DNA of 64,000 bases, taken from the NCBI GenBank assembly GCA_037013495.1, contig CM072802.1:63907483-63971482 (forward strand). The letters are read 5' to 3'. Of this stretch, positions 22,768 to 36,530 are shown in pieces. This stretch comes from Hippophae tibetana (taxonomy: Eukaryota > Streptophyta > Magnoliopsida > Rosales > Elaeagnaceae). Both the position numbers and the translations under genes were made by a program. The first letter of the stretch is position 1; every line of letters starts with the position of its first letter. The notes under the pieces are model-generated. The model searched no databases. It had not been told where the DNA came from and saw only the letters and a list, made by a program, of their open reading frames with translations.

Positions 22768-24063
22768 TCATGAGTTTTCTAACGGGGTGTTAGACATGCC
22801 TATCAATGCCCCACACAGTGGCACCCGAAAACGAGCATTCCTTATCAACTTCGTATTTTTACCGTGCCAAACCTGATGTTTCGTAATCAATAAATCATAG
22901 AGGATAAAAGGAATTGCGTCAAACAAGAACCAACAATTTTGGACGAATTTTATATTATTCATGATTTTTCGAGAGTTGAAAAAATAACTAAAAATATTTC
23001 CCATCTCCATAAGATTATGAAATTTTGTAGTATGTGATCAAATATTATTCCAAACAGGTGTGCAAAAAATCGATCAAGAATTCCATCGTTTGCACGAGTT
23101 TGCCCACGGGGTGTTAGACATACTTATCAATACCCCACATAGTGGCACCCGAAAACGAGCATTCCTTGTCATCTTCGTATTTTTACCGTGCCAAACCTGA
23201 TGTTTCGTGATCAATAAATCATAGAGGATGAAAGGAATTGCGTCCAATAAGAAACGACAATTTTGAAAGAATTTTATATTTTTCATGATTTTTCGAGAGT
23301 TCAAAAAATAACTAAAAATATTTCCCATGTCCATAAGATTATGAAAGTTTGGTGTATGTGATCAAATATTATTCCAAAAAGGTGTGCAAAACATCGCCCA
23401 AGAATTCCATCATTTGCACGACTTTGCTCACGGGGTGTTAGATATGCCTATCAATGCCCCACATAGTGGCACCCGAAAACGAGCATTCCTTGTCGTCTTC
23501 GTATTTTTACCGTGCCAAACCTGATCTTTCGTGATCAATAAATCATAGAGGATGAAAGGAATTGCTTCCAACAAGAACCGACAATTTTGGACGAATTTTA
23601 TATTTTTCATGATTTTTCGAGAGTTCAAAAAATAACTAATAATATTTCCCATTTCCATAAGATTATGAAATTTTGTAGTATGTGATCAAATATTATTCCA
23701 AACAAGTGTGCAAAAAATCGATCAAGAATTCCATCGTTTGCACGAGTTTGCCCACGGGGTGTTAGACATACTTATCAATACCCCACATAGTGGCACCCGA
23801 AAACGAGCATTCCTTGTCATCTTCGTATTTTTACCGTGCCAAACCTGATGTTTCGTGATCAATAAATCATAGAGGATAAAAGGAATTGCTTCCAACAAGA
23901 ACCGACAATTTTGGACGAATTTTATATTTTTCATGATTTTCCGAGACTTCAAAAAATAACTAATAATATTTCTCATGACCATAATTTTATAACACTTTGT
24001 ATTATGTGATCAAAAATTATTCCAAACAGGTGTGCAAAAAATCGCCCAAGAATTCCATCTTTT

Positions 24064-26005
24064 TCATGAGTTTTCCAACGGGGTGTTAGACATGCCTATC
24101 AATGCCACACATAGTGGCACCCGAAAACGAGCATTCCTTGTCATCTTCGTATTTTTACCGTGCCAAACCTGATGTTTCGTGATCAATAAATCATAGAGGA
24201 TGAAAGGAATTGCGTCCAACAAGAAACGACAATTTTGAAAGAATTTTATATTTTTCATGATTTTTCGAGAGTTCAAAAAATAACTAAAAATATTTCCCAT
24301 GTCCATAAGATTATGAAAGTTTGGTGTATGTGATCAAATATTATTCCAAAAAGGTGTGCAAAACATCGCCCAAGAATTCCATCATTTGCACGACTTTGCT
24401 CACGGGGTGTTAGATATGCCTATCAATGCCCCACATAGTGGCACCCGAAAACGAGCATTCCTTGCCGTCTTCGTATTTTTACCGTGCCAAACCTGATCTT
24501 TCGTGATCAATAAATCATAGAGGATGAAAGGAATTGCTTCCAACAAGAACCGACAATTTTGGACGAATTTTATATTTTTCATGATTTTTCGAGAGTTCAA
24601 AAAATAACTAAAAATACTTCCCATGTTCATAAGATTATGAAATTTTGTAGTATGTGATCAAATATTATTCCAAACATGTGTGCAAAAAATCACCCGAGAA
24701 TTCCATCGTTTTCACGAGTTTTCCCACAGAGTGTTAGACATGACTATCAATGCCCCCATAGTGGCACCCGAAAACGAGCATTCCTTGTCATCTTCGTATT
24801 TTTACCGTGCCAAACCTGATGTTTCGTGATCAATAAATCATAGAGGATAAAAGGAATTGCTTCCAACAAGAACCGACAATTTTGGACGAATTTTATATTT
24901 TTCATGATTTTCCGAGACTTCAAAAAATAACTAATAATATTTCTCATGACCATAATTTTATAACACTTTGTATTATGTGATCAAAAATTATTCCAAACAG
25001 GTGTGCAAAAAATCGCCCAAGAATTCCATCTTTTTCATGAGTTTTCCAACGGGGTGTTAGACATGCCTATCAATGCCACACATAGTGGCACCCGAAAACG
25101 AGCATTCCTTGTCATCTTCGTATTTTTACCGTGCCAAACCTGATGTTTCGTGATCAATAAATCATAGAGGATGAAAGGAATTGCATCCAACAAGAAACGA
25201 CAATTTTGAAAGAATTTTATATTTTTCATGATTTTTCGAGAGTTCAAAAAATAACTAAAAATATTTCCCATGTCCATAAGATTATGAAAGTTTGGTGTAT
25301 GTGATCAAATATTATTCCAAAAAGGTGTGCAAAACATCGCCCAAGAATTCCATCATTTGCACGACTTTGCTCACGGGGTGTTAGATATGCCTATCAATGC
25401 CCCACATAGTGGCACCCGAAAACGAGCATTCCTTGTCGTCTTCGTATTTTTACCGTGCCAAACCTGATCTTTCGTGATCAATAAATCATAGAGGATGAAA
25501 GGAATTGCTTCCAACAAGAACCGACAATTTTGGACGAATTTTATATTTTTCATGATTTTTCGAGAGTTCAAAAAATAACTAAAAATACTTCCCATGTTCA
25601 TAAGATTATGAAATTTTGTAGTATGTGATCAAATATTATTCCAAACATGTGTGCAAAAAATCACCCGAGAATTCCATCGTTTTCACGAGTTTTCCCACAG
25701 AGTGTTAGACATGACTATCAATGCCCCCATAGTGGCACCCGAAAACGAGCATTCCTTGTCATCTTCGTATTTTTACCGTGCCAAACCTGATGTTTCGTGA
25801 TCAATAAATCATAGAGGATAAAAGGAATTGCTTCCAACAAGAACCGACAATTTTGGACGAATTTTATATTTTTCATGATTTTCCGAGACATAAAAAAATA
25901 ACTAATAATATTTCTCATGACCATAATTTTATAACACTTTGTATTATGTGATCAAAAATTATTCCAAACAGGTGTGCAAAAAATCGCCCAAGAATTCCAT
26001 CTTTT
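24064..26005. repeat. Tandem 3-mer pair (971 bp each)
   Basis: Monomers at 24064, 24400 and 24747 match those at 25035, 25371 and 25718 with offset 971. They differ at a few bases: gccgtc versus gtcgtc at about 24463/25434, and gcgtcc versus gcatcc at about 24216/25187. The same pair recurs at 29893-31834 within the 5.8-kb duplication. Confidence 0.82.
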
Positions 26006-26182
26006 TCATGAGTTTTCCAACGGGGTGTTAGACATGCCTATCAATGCCACACATAGTGGCACCCGAAAACGAGCATTCCTTATCAACTTCGTATTTTTAC
26101 CGTGCCAAACCTGATGTTTCGTAATCAATAATTCATAGAGGATAAAAGGAATTGCGTCAAACAAGAACCGACAATTTTGGAT

Positions 26183-29100
26183 GAATTTTATATTTTTCAT
26201 GATTTTTTGAGAGTTCAAAAAATAACTAAAAATACTTCCCATCTCCATAAGATTATGAAATTTTGTAGTATGTGATCAAATATTATTCCAAATAGGTGTG
26301 CAAAAAATCGATCAAGAATTCCATCGTTTGCACGAGTTTGCCCACGGGGTGTTAGACATACTTATCAATACCCCATATAGTTGCACCCGAAAACGAGCAT
26401 TCCTTGTCATCTTCGTATTTTTACCGTGCCAAACCTGATGTTTCGTGATCAATAAATCATAGAGGATGAAAGGAATTGCGTCCAACAAGAACCGACAATT
26501 TTGGAAGATTTTTATATTTTTCATGATTTTTCGAAAGTTCAAAAAATAACTAAAAATACTTCCCATGTTCATATGATTATGAAATTTTGTAGTATGTGAT
26601 CAAATATTATTCCAAACATGTGTGCAAAAAATCGCCCAAGAATTCCATCTTTTTCATGAGTTTTCTAACGGGGTGTTAGATATGCCTATCAATGCCCCAC
26701 ATAATGGCACACGAAAACGAGCATTCCTTGTCGTCTTCTTATTTTTACCGTGCCAAACCAGATCTTTCGTGATCAATAAATCATAGAGGATGAAAGGAAT
26801 TGCTTCCAACAAGAACCGACAATTTTGGACGAATTTTATATTTTTCATGATTTTTCGAGAGTTCAAAAAATAACTAAAAATACTTCCCATCTCCATAAGA
26901 TTATGAAATTTTGTAGTATGTGATCAAATATTATTCCAAATAGGTGTGCAAAAAATCGATCAAGAATTCCATCTTTTTCATGAGTTTTCCAACGGGGTGT
27001 TAGACATGCCTATCAATGCCCCACATAGTGGCACCCGAAAACGAGCATTCCTTATCAACTTCGTATTTTTACCGTGCCAAACCTGATGTTTCGTGATCAA
27101 TAAATCATAGAGGATGAAAGGAATTGCGTCCAACAAGAATCGACAATTTTGAACGAATTTTATATTTTTCATGATTTTCCGAGAGTTCAAAAAATAACTA
27201 AAAATACTTCCCATGTCCATAAGATTTTGAAATTTTGTAGTATGCGATCAAATATTATTCCAAACTGGTGGGCAAAACATCGCCCAAGAATTCCATCGTT
27301 TGCATGAGTGTGCCCATGGGGTGTTATATATGCCTATCAATTCCACACATAGTGGCACCCGAAAATGAGCATTCCTTGTCATCTTCGTATTTTTACCGTG
27401 ACAAACCTGATGTTTCGTGATCAATAAATCATAGAGGATGAAAGGAATTGCGTCCAACAAGAACCGACAATTTTGGAAGAATTTTATATTTTTCATGATT
27501 TTTCGAGAGTTCAAAAAATAACTAAAAATACTTCCCATGTTCATAAGATTATGAAATTTTGTAGTATGTGATCAAATATTATTCCAAACATGTGTGCAAA
27601 AAATCACCCGAGAATTCCATCGTTTTCACGAGTTTTCCCACAGAGTGTTACACATGACTATCAATGCCCCCATAGTGGCACCCGAAAACGAGCATTCCTT
27701 GTCATCTTCGTATTTTTACCGTGCCAAACCTGATGTTTCGTGATCAATAAATCATAGAGGATAAAAGGAATTGCTTCCAACAAGAACCGACAATTTTGGA
27801 CGAATTTTATATTTTTCATGATTTTGCGAGACTTCAAAAAATAACTAATAATATTTCTCATGTCCATAATTTTATAACACTTTGTATTATGTGATCAAAA
27901 ATTATTCCAAACAGGTGTGCAAAAAATCGCACAAGAATTCAATCTTTTTCATGAGTTTTCCAACGGGGTGTTAGACATGCCTATCAATGCCCCACATAGT
28001 GGTACCCGAAAACGAGGATTCCTTATCAACTTCGTATTTTTACCGTGCCAAACCTGATGTTTCATAATCAATAATTCATAGAGGATAAAAGGAATTGCGT
28101 CAAACAAGAACCGACAATTTTGGACGAATTTTATATTTTTCATGATTTTTCGAGAGTTCAAAAAATAACTAAAAATACTTCCCATCTCCATAAGATTATG
28201 AAATTTTGTAGTATGTGATCAAATATTATTCCAAATAGGTGTGCAAAAAATCGATCAAGAATTCCATCGTTTGCACGAGTTTGCCCACGGGGTGTTAGAC
28301 ATACTTATCAATACCCCATATAGTTGCACCCGAAAACGAGCATTCCATGTCATCTTCGTATTTTTACCGTGCCAAACCTGATGTTTCGTGATCAATAAAT
28401 CATAGAGGATGAAAGGAATTGCGTCCAACAAGAACCGACAATTTTGGAAGATTTTTATATTTTTCATGATTTTTCGAAAGTTCAAAAAATAACTAAAAAT
28501 ACTTCCCATGTTCATATGATTATGAAATTTTGTAGTATGTGATCAAATATTATTCCAAACATGTGTGCAAAAAATCGCCCAAGAATTCCATCTTTTTCAT
28601 GAGTTTTCTAACGGGGTGTTAGACATGCCTATCAATGCCCCACACAGTGGCACCCGAAAACGAGCATTCCTTATCAACTTCGTATTTTTACCGTGCCAAA
28701 CCTGATGTTTCGTAATCAATAAATCATAGAGGATAAAAGGAATTGCGTCAAACAAGAACCAACAATTTTGGACGAATTTTATATTATTCATGATTTTTCG
28801 AGAGTTGAAAAAATAACTAAAAATATTTCCCATCTCCATAAGATTATGAAATTTTGTAGTATGTGATCAAATATTATTCCAAACAGGTGTGCAAAAAATC
28901 GATCAAGAATTCCATCGTTTGCACGAGTTTGCCCACGGGGTGTTAGACATACTTATCAATACCCCACATAGTGGCACCCGAAAACGAGCATTCCTTGTCA
29001 TCTTCGTATTTTTACCGTGCCAAACCTGATGTTTCGTGATCAATAAATCATAGAGGATGAAAGGAATTGCGTCCAATAAGAAACGACAATTTTGAAAGAA

Positions 29101-32011
29101 TTTTATATTTTTCATGATTTTTCGAGAGTTCAAAAAATAACTAAAAATATTTCCCATGTCCATAAGATTATGAAAGTTTGGTGTATGTGATCAAATATTA
29201 TTCCAAAAAGGTGTGCAAAACATCGCCCAAGAATTCCATCATTTGCACGACTTTGCTCACGGGGTGTTAGATATGCCTATCAATGCCCCACATAGTGGCA
29301 CCCGAAAACGAGCATTCCTTGTCGTCTTCGTATTTTTACCGTGCCAAACCTGATCTTTCGTGATCAATAAATCATAGAGGATGAAAGGAATTGCTTCCAA
29401 CAAGAACCGACAATTTTGGACGAATTTTATATTTTTCATGATTTTTCGAGAGTTCAAAAAATAACTAATAATATTTCCCATTTCCATAAGATTATGAAAT
29501 TTTGTAGTATGTGATCAAATATTATTCCAAACAAGTGTGCAAAAAATCGATCAAGAATTCCATCGTTTGCACGAGTTTGCCCACGGGGTGTTAGACATAC
29601 TTATCAATACCCCACATAGTGGCACCCGAAAACGAGCATTCCTTGTCATCTTCGTATTTTTACCGTGCCAAACCTGATGTTTCGTGATCAATAAATCATA
29701 GAGGATAAAAGGAATTGCTTCCAACAAGAACCGACAATTTTGGACGAATTTTATATTTTTCATGATTTTCCGAGACTTCAAAAAATAACTAATAATATTT
29801 CTCATGACCATAATTTTATAACACTTTGTATTATGTGATCAAAAATTATTCCAAACAGGTGTGCAAAAAATCGCCCAAGAATTCCATCTTTTTCATGAGT
29901 TTTCCAACGGGGTGTTAGACATGCCTATCAATGCCACACATAGTGGCACCCGAAAACGAGCATTCCTTGTCATCTTCGTATTTTTACCGTGCCAAACCTG
30001 ATGTTTCGTGATCAATAAATCATAGAGGATGAAAGGAATTGCGTCCAACAAGAAACGACAATTTTGAAAGAATTTTATATTTTTCATGATTTTTCGAGAG
30101 TTCAAAAAATAACTAAAAATATTTCCCATGTCCATAAGATTATGAAAGTTTGGTGTATGTGATCAAATATTATTCCAAAAAGGTGTGCAAAACATCGCCC
30201 AAGAATTCCATCATTTGCACGACTTTGCTCACGGGGTGTTAGATATGCCTATCAATGCCCCACATAGTGGCACCCGAAAACGAGCATTCCTTGCCGTCTT
30301 CGTATTTTTACCGTGCCAAACCTGATCTTTCGTGATCAATAAATCATAGAGGATGAAAGGAATTGCTTCCAACAAGAACCGACAATTTTGGACGAATTTT
30401 ATATTTTTCATGATTTTTCGAGAGTTCAAAAAATAACTAAAAATACTTCCCATGTTCATAAGATTATGAAATTTTGTAGTATGTGATCAAATATTATTCC
30501 AAACATGTGTGCAAAAAATCACCCGAGAATTCCATCGTTTTCACGAGTTTTCCCACAGAGTGTTAGACATGACTATCAATGCCCCCATAGTGGCACCCGA
30601 AAACGAGCATTCCTTGTCATCTTCGTATTTTTACCGTGCCAAACCTGATGTTTCGTGATCAATAAATCATAGAGGATAAAAGGAATTGCTTCCAACAAGA
30701 ACCGACAATTTTGGACGAATTTTATATTTTTCATGATTTTCCGAGACTTCAAAAAATAACTAATAATATTTCTCATGACCATAATTTTATAACACTTTGT
30801 ATTATGTGATCAAAAATTATTCCAAACAGGTGTGCAAAAAATCGCCCAAGAATTCCATCTTTTTCATGAGTTTTCCAACGGGGTGTTAGACATGCCTATC
30901 AATGCCACACATAGTGGCACCCGAAAACGAGCATTCCTTGTCATCTTCGTATTTTTACCGTGCCAAACCTGATGTTTCGTGATCAATAAATCATAGAGGA
31001 TGAAAGGAATTGCATCCAACAAGAAACGACAATTTTGAAAGAATTTTATATTTTTCATGATTTTTCGAGAGTTCAAAAAATAACTAAAAATATTTCCCAT
31101 GTCCATAAGATTATGAAAGTTTGGTGTATGTGATCAAATATTATTCCAAAAAGGTGTGCAAAACATCGCCCAAGAATTCCATCATTTGCACGACTTTGCT
31201 CACGGGGTGTTAGATATACCTATCAATGCCCCACATAGTGGCACCCGAAAACGAGCATTCCTTGTCGTCTTCGTATTTTTACCGTGCCAAACCTGATCTT
31301 TCGTGATCAATAAATCATAGAGGATGAAAGGAATTGCTTCCAACAAGAACCGACAATTTTGGACGAATTTTATATTTTTCATGATTTTTCGAGAGTTCAA
31401 AAAATAACTAAAAATACTTCCCATGTTCATAAGATTATGAAATTTTGTAGTATGTGATCAAATATTATTCCAAACATGTGTGCAAAAAATCACCCGAGAA
31501 TTCCATCGTTTTCACGAGTTTTCCCACAGAGTGTTAGACATGACTATCAATGCCCCCATAGTGGCACCCGAAAACGAGCATTCCTTGTCATCTTCGTATT
31601 TTTACCGTGCCAAACCTGATGTTTCGTGATCAATAAATCATAGAGGATAAAAGGAATTGCTTCCAACAAGAACCGACAATTTTGGACGAATTTTATATTT
31701 TTCATGATTTTCCGAGACATCAAAAAATAACTAATAATATTTCTCATGACCATAATTTTATAACACTTTGTATTATGTGATCAAAAATTATTCCAAACAG
31801 GTGTGCAAAAAATCGCCCAAGAATTCCATCTTTTTCATGAGTTTTCCAACGGGGTGTTAGACATGCCTATCAATGCCACACATAGTGGCACCCGAAAACG
31901 AGCATTCCTTATCAACTTCGTATTTTTACCGTGCCAAACCTGATGTTTCGTAATCAATAATTCATAGAGGATAAAAGGAATTGCGTCAAACAAGAACCGA
32001 CAATTTTGGAT
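26183..32011. repeat. 18-monomer tandem duplication, copy 2 (5,829 bp)
   Basis: Almost identical to copy 1. I noticed G/A at 25389 versus 31218 and A/C at 25892 versus 31721. Even rare variants are shared, such as gcattccatgtc at 22510 and 28340 and attattcatg at 22954 and 28783. The exchange lies between 26182 and 26376, where the sequence leaves the pattern seen at 32011-32205. The copies arose very recently or are kept alike by conversion. Confidence 0.9.
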
Positions 32012-35000
32012 GAATTTTATATTTTTCATGATTTTTTGAGAGTTCAAAAAATAACTAAAAATACTTCCCATCTCCATAAGATTATGAAATTTTGTAGTAT
32101 GTGATCAAATATTATTCCAAATAGGTGTGCAAAAAATCGATCAAGAATTCCATCGTTTGCACGAGTTTGCCCACGGGGTGTTAGACATACTTATCAATAC
32201 CCCACATAGTGGCACCCGAAAACGAGCATTCCTTGTTATCTTCGTATTTTTACCGTGCCAAACCTGATGTTTCGTGATCAATAAATCATAGAGGATGAAA
32301 GGAATTGCGTCCAATAAGAAACGACAATTTTGAAAGAATTTTATAGTTTTCATGATTTTTCGAGAGTTCAAAAAATAACTAAAAATATTTCCCATGTCCA
32401 TAAGATTATGAAAGTTTGGTGTATGTGATCAAATATTATTCCAAAAAGGTGTGCAAAACATCGCCCAAGAATTCCATCATTTGCACGACTTTGCTCACGG
32501 GGTGTTAGATATGCCTATCAATGCCCCACATAGTGGCACCCGAAAACGAGCATTCCTTGTCGTCTTCGTATTTTTACCGTGCCAAACCTGATCTTTCGTG
32601 ATCAATAAATCATAGAGGATGAAAGGAATTGCTTCCAACAAGAACCGACAATTTTGGAAGATTTTTATATTTTTCATGATTTTTCGAGAGTTCAAAAAAT
32701 AACTAAAAATACTTCCCATGTTCATATGATTATGAAATTTTGTAGTATGTGATCAAATATTATTCCAAACATGTGTGCAAAAAATCGCCCAAGAATTCCA
32801 TCTTTTTCATGAGTTTTCTAACGGGGTGTTAGACATGCCTATCAATGCCCCACACAGTGGCACCCGAAAACGAGCATTCCTTATCAACTTCATATTTTTA
32901 CCGTGCCAAACCTGATGTTTCGTGATCAATAAATCATAGAGGATAAAAGGAATTGTTTCCAACAAGAACCGACAATTTTGGACGAATTTTATATTTTTCA
33001 TGATTTTCCGAGACTTCAAAAAATAACTAATAATATTTCTCATGACCATAATTTTATAACACTTTGTATTATGTGATCAAAAATTATTCCAAACAGGTGT
33101 GCAAAAAATCACCCAAGAATTCCATCTTTATCATGAGTTTTCCAACGGGGTGTTAGACATGCCTATCAATGCCACACATAGTGGCACCCGAAAACGAGCA
33201 TTCCTTGTCATCTTCGTATTTTTACCGTGCCAAACCTGATGTTTCGTGATCAATAAATCATAGAGGATGAAAGGAATTGCGTCCAACAAGAAACGACAAT
33301 TTTGAAAGAATTTTATATTTTTCATGATTTTTCGAGAGTTCAAAAAATAACTAAAAATATTTCCCATGTCCATAAGATTATGAAAGTTTGGTGTATGTGA
33401 TCAAATATTATTCCAAAAAGGTGTGCAAAACATCGCCCAAGAATTCCATCATTTGCACGACTTTGCTCACGGGGTGTTAGATATGCCTATCAATGCCCCA
33501 CATAGTGGCACCCGAAAACGAGCATTCCTTGTCGTCTTCGTATTTTTACCGTGCCAAACCTGATCTTTCGTGATCAATAAATCATAGAGGATGAAAGGAA
33601 TTGCTTCCAACAAGAACCGACAATTTTGGACGAATTTTATATTTTTCATGATTTTTCGAGAGTTCAAAAAATAACTAAAAATACTTCCCATGTCCATAAG
33701 ATTTTGAAATTTTGTAGTATGCGATCAAATATTATTCCAAACTGGTGTGCAAAACATCGCCCAAGAATTCCATCGTTTGCACGAGTTTGCCCACGGGGTG
33801 TTAGATATGCCTATCAATTCCACACATAGTGGCACCCGAAAATGAGCATTCCTTGTCATCTTTGTATTTTTACCGTGACAAACCTGATGTTTCGTGATCA
33901 ATAAATCATAGAGGATGAAAGGATGCGCGTCCAACAAGAACCGACAATTTTGGAAGAATTTTATATTTTTCATGATTTTTCGAGAGTTCAAAAAATAACT
34001 AAAAATATTTCCCATGTCCATAAGATTATGAAAGTTTGGTGTATGTGATCAAATATTATTCCAAAAAGGTGTGCAAAACATCGCCCAAGAATTCCATCAT
34101 TTGCACGACTTTGCTCACGGGGTGTTAGATATGCCTATCAATGCCCCACATAATGGCACCCGAAAACGAGCATTCCTTGTCGTCTTCGTATTTTTACCGT
34201 GCCAAACCAGATCTTTCGTGATCAATAAATCATAGAGGATGAAAGGAATTGCTTCCAACAAGAACCGACAATTTTGAACGAATTTTATATTTTTCATGAT
34301 TTTTCGAGAGTTCAAAAAATAACTAAAAATACTTCCCATTTCCATAAGATTATGAAATTTTGTAGTATGTTCTCAAATATTATTCCAAACATGTGTGCAA
34401 AAAATCACCCGAGAATTCCATAGTTTTCACGAGTTTTCCCACAGAGTGTTAGACATGACTATCAATGCCCCCATAGTGGCACCCGAAAACGAGCATTCCT
34501 TGTCATCTTCGTATTTTTACCGTGCCAAACCTGATGTTTCGTGATCAATAAATCATAGAGGATAAAAGGAATTGCTTCCAACAAGAACCGACAATTTTGG
34601 ACGAATTTTATATTTTTCATGATTTTCCGAGACTTCAAAAAATAACTAATAATATTTCTCATGACCATAATTTTATAACACTTTGTATTATGTGATCAAA
34701 AATTATTCCAAACAGGTGTGCAAAAAATCGCCCAAGAATTCCATCTTTTTCATGAGTTTTCCAACGGGGTGTTAGACATGCCTATCAATGCCACACATAG
34801 TGGCACCCGAAAACGAGCATTCCTTATCAACTTCGTATTTTTACCGTGCCAAACCTGATGTTTCGTAATCAATAATTCATAGAGGATAAAAGGAATTGCG
34901 TCAAACAAGAACCGACAATTTTGGATGAATTTTATATTTTTCATGATTTTTTGAGAGTTCAAAAAATAACTAAAAATACTTCCCATCTCCATAAGATTAT

Positions 35001-36530
35001 GAAATTTTGTAGTATGTGATCAAATATTATTCCAAATAGGTGTGCAAAAAATCGATCAAGAATTCCATCGTTTGCACGAGTTTGCCCACGGGGTGTTAGA
35101 CATACTTATCAATACCCCATATAGTGCCACCCGAAAACGAGCATTCCTTGTCATCTTCGTATTTTTACCGTGCCAAACCTGATGTTTCGTGATCAATAAA
35201 TCATAGAGGATGAAAGGAATTGCGTCCAACAAGAATCGACAATTTTGAACGAATTTTATATTTTTCATGATTTTCCGAGAGTTCAAAAAATAACTAAAAA
35301 TACTTCCCATGTCCATAAGATTATGAAATTTTGTAGTATGCGATCAAATATTATTCCAAACTGGTGTGCAAAACATCGCCCAAGAATTCCATCGTTTGCA
35401 CGAGTTTGCCCACGGGGTGTTAGATATGCCTATCAATTCCACACATAGTGGCACCCGAAAATGAGCATTCCTTGTCATCTTTGTATTTTTACCGTGACAA
35501 ACCTGATGTTTCGTGATCAATAAATCATAGAGGATGAAAGGATGTGCGTCCAACAAGAACCGACAATTTTGGAAGAATTTTAAATTTTTCATGATTTTTT
35601 GAGAGTTCAAAAAATAACTAAAAATATTTCCCATGTCCATAAGATTATGAAAGTTTGGTGTATGTGATCAAATATTATTCCAAAAAGGTGTGCAAAACAT
35701 CGCCCAAGAATTCCATCATTTGCACGACTTTGCTCACGGGGTGTTAGATATGCCTATCAATGCCCCACATAATGGCACCCGAAAACGAGCATTCCTTGTC
35801 GTCTTCGTATTTTTACCGTGCCAAACCAGATCTTTCGTGATCAATAAATCATAGAGGATGAAAGGAATTGCTTCCAACAAGAACCGACAATTTTGGACGA
35901 ATTTTATATTTTTCATGATTTTTCGAGAGTTCAAAAAATAACTAAAAATACTTCCCATTTCCATAAGATTATGAAATTTTGTAGTATGTGATCAAATATT
36001 ATTCCAAACAAGTGTGCAAAAAATCGATCAAGAATTCCATCGTTTGCACGAGTTTGCCCACAAGTGTTAGACATGCCTATTAATACCCCATATAGTGGCA
36101 CACGAAAACGAGCATTCCTTGTGATCTTCATATTTTTACCGTGCCAAACCTGATGTTTCGTGATCAATAAATCATAGAGGATAAAAGGAATTTCTTCCAA
36201 CAAGAACCGACAATTTTGGACGAATTTTATATTTTTCATGACTTTCAGAGTCTTCAAAAAATAACTAATAATATTTCTCATGTCCATAATTTTATAAAAC
36301 TTTGTATTATGTGATCAAAAATTATTCCAAACAGGTGTGCAAAAAATCGCCCAAGAATTCCATCTTTTTCATGAGTTTTCCAACGGGGTGTTAGACATGC
36401 CTATCAATGCCCCACATAGTGGCACCCGAAAACGAGCATTCCTTATCAACTTCGTATTTTTACCGTGCCAAACCTGATGTTTCGTGATCAATAAATCATA
36501 GAGGATGAAAGGAATTGCGTCCAACAAGAA
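32012..36530. repeat. Array segment with a 5-mer period (1,619 bp)
   Basis: The monomer at 32141 is a different type from the one that follows the matching point in the first two 5.8-kb copies. Monomers from 33725 match those from 35344 at offset 1,619. Both have ggatgcgcgtcc or ggatgtgcgtcc in place of ggaattgcgtcc (33922 and 35540). The first example of the cacaagtg class (323 bp) is at about 36060, with ccttgtgatcttcat as its companion marker. Confidence 0.72.

Larger units (their letters stand above)
20354..26182. repeat. 18-monomer tandem duplication, copy 1 (5,829 bp)
   Basis: Every landmark in this block recurs 5,829 bp downstream (21419 and 27248, 22768 and 28597, 25035 and 30864). 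The start is set by the first shared base after a difference at 20353 (gacgaa versus gatgaa at 26182). It contains parts of the 9-mer copies 2 and 3, plus the 971-bp 3-mer pair at 24064-26005. Confidence 0.9.

Noticed and set aside
20354..32011. Assembly duplication artefact
   Set aside because: Not excluded, but not preferred. The two blocks differ at several bases, and the junction lies in a normal monomer without any gap or odd sequence. Spanning long reads would decide.
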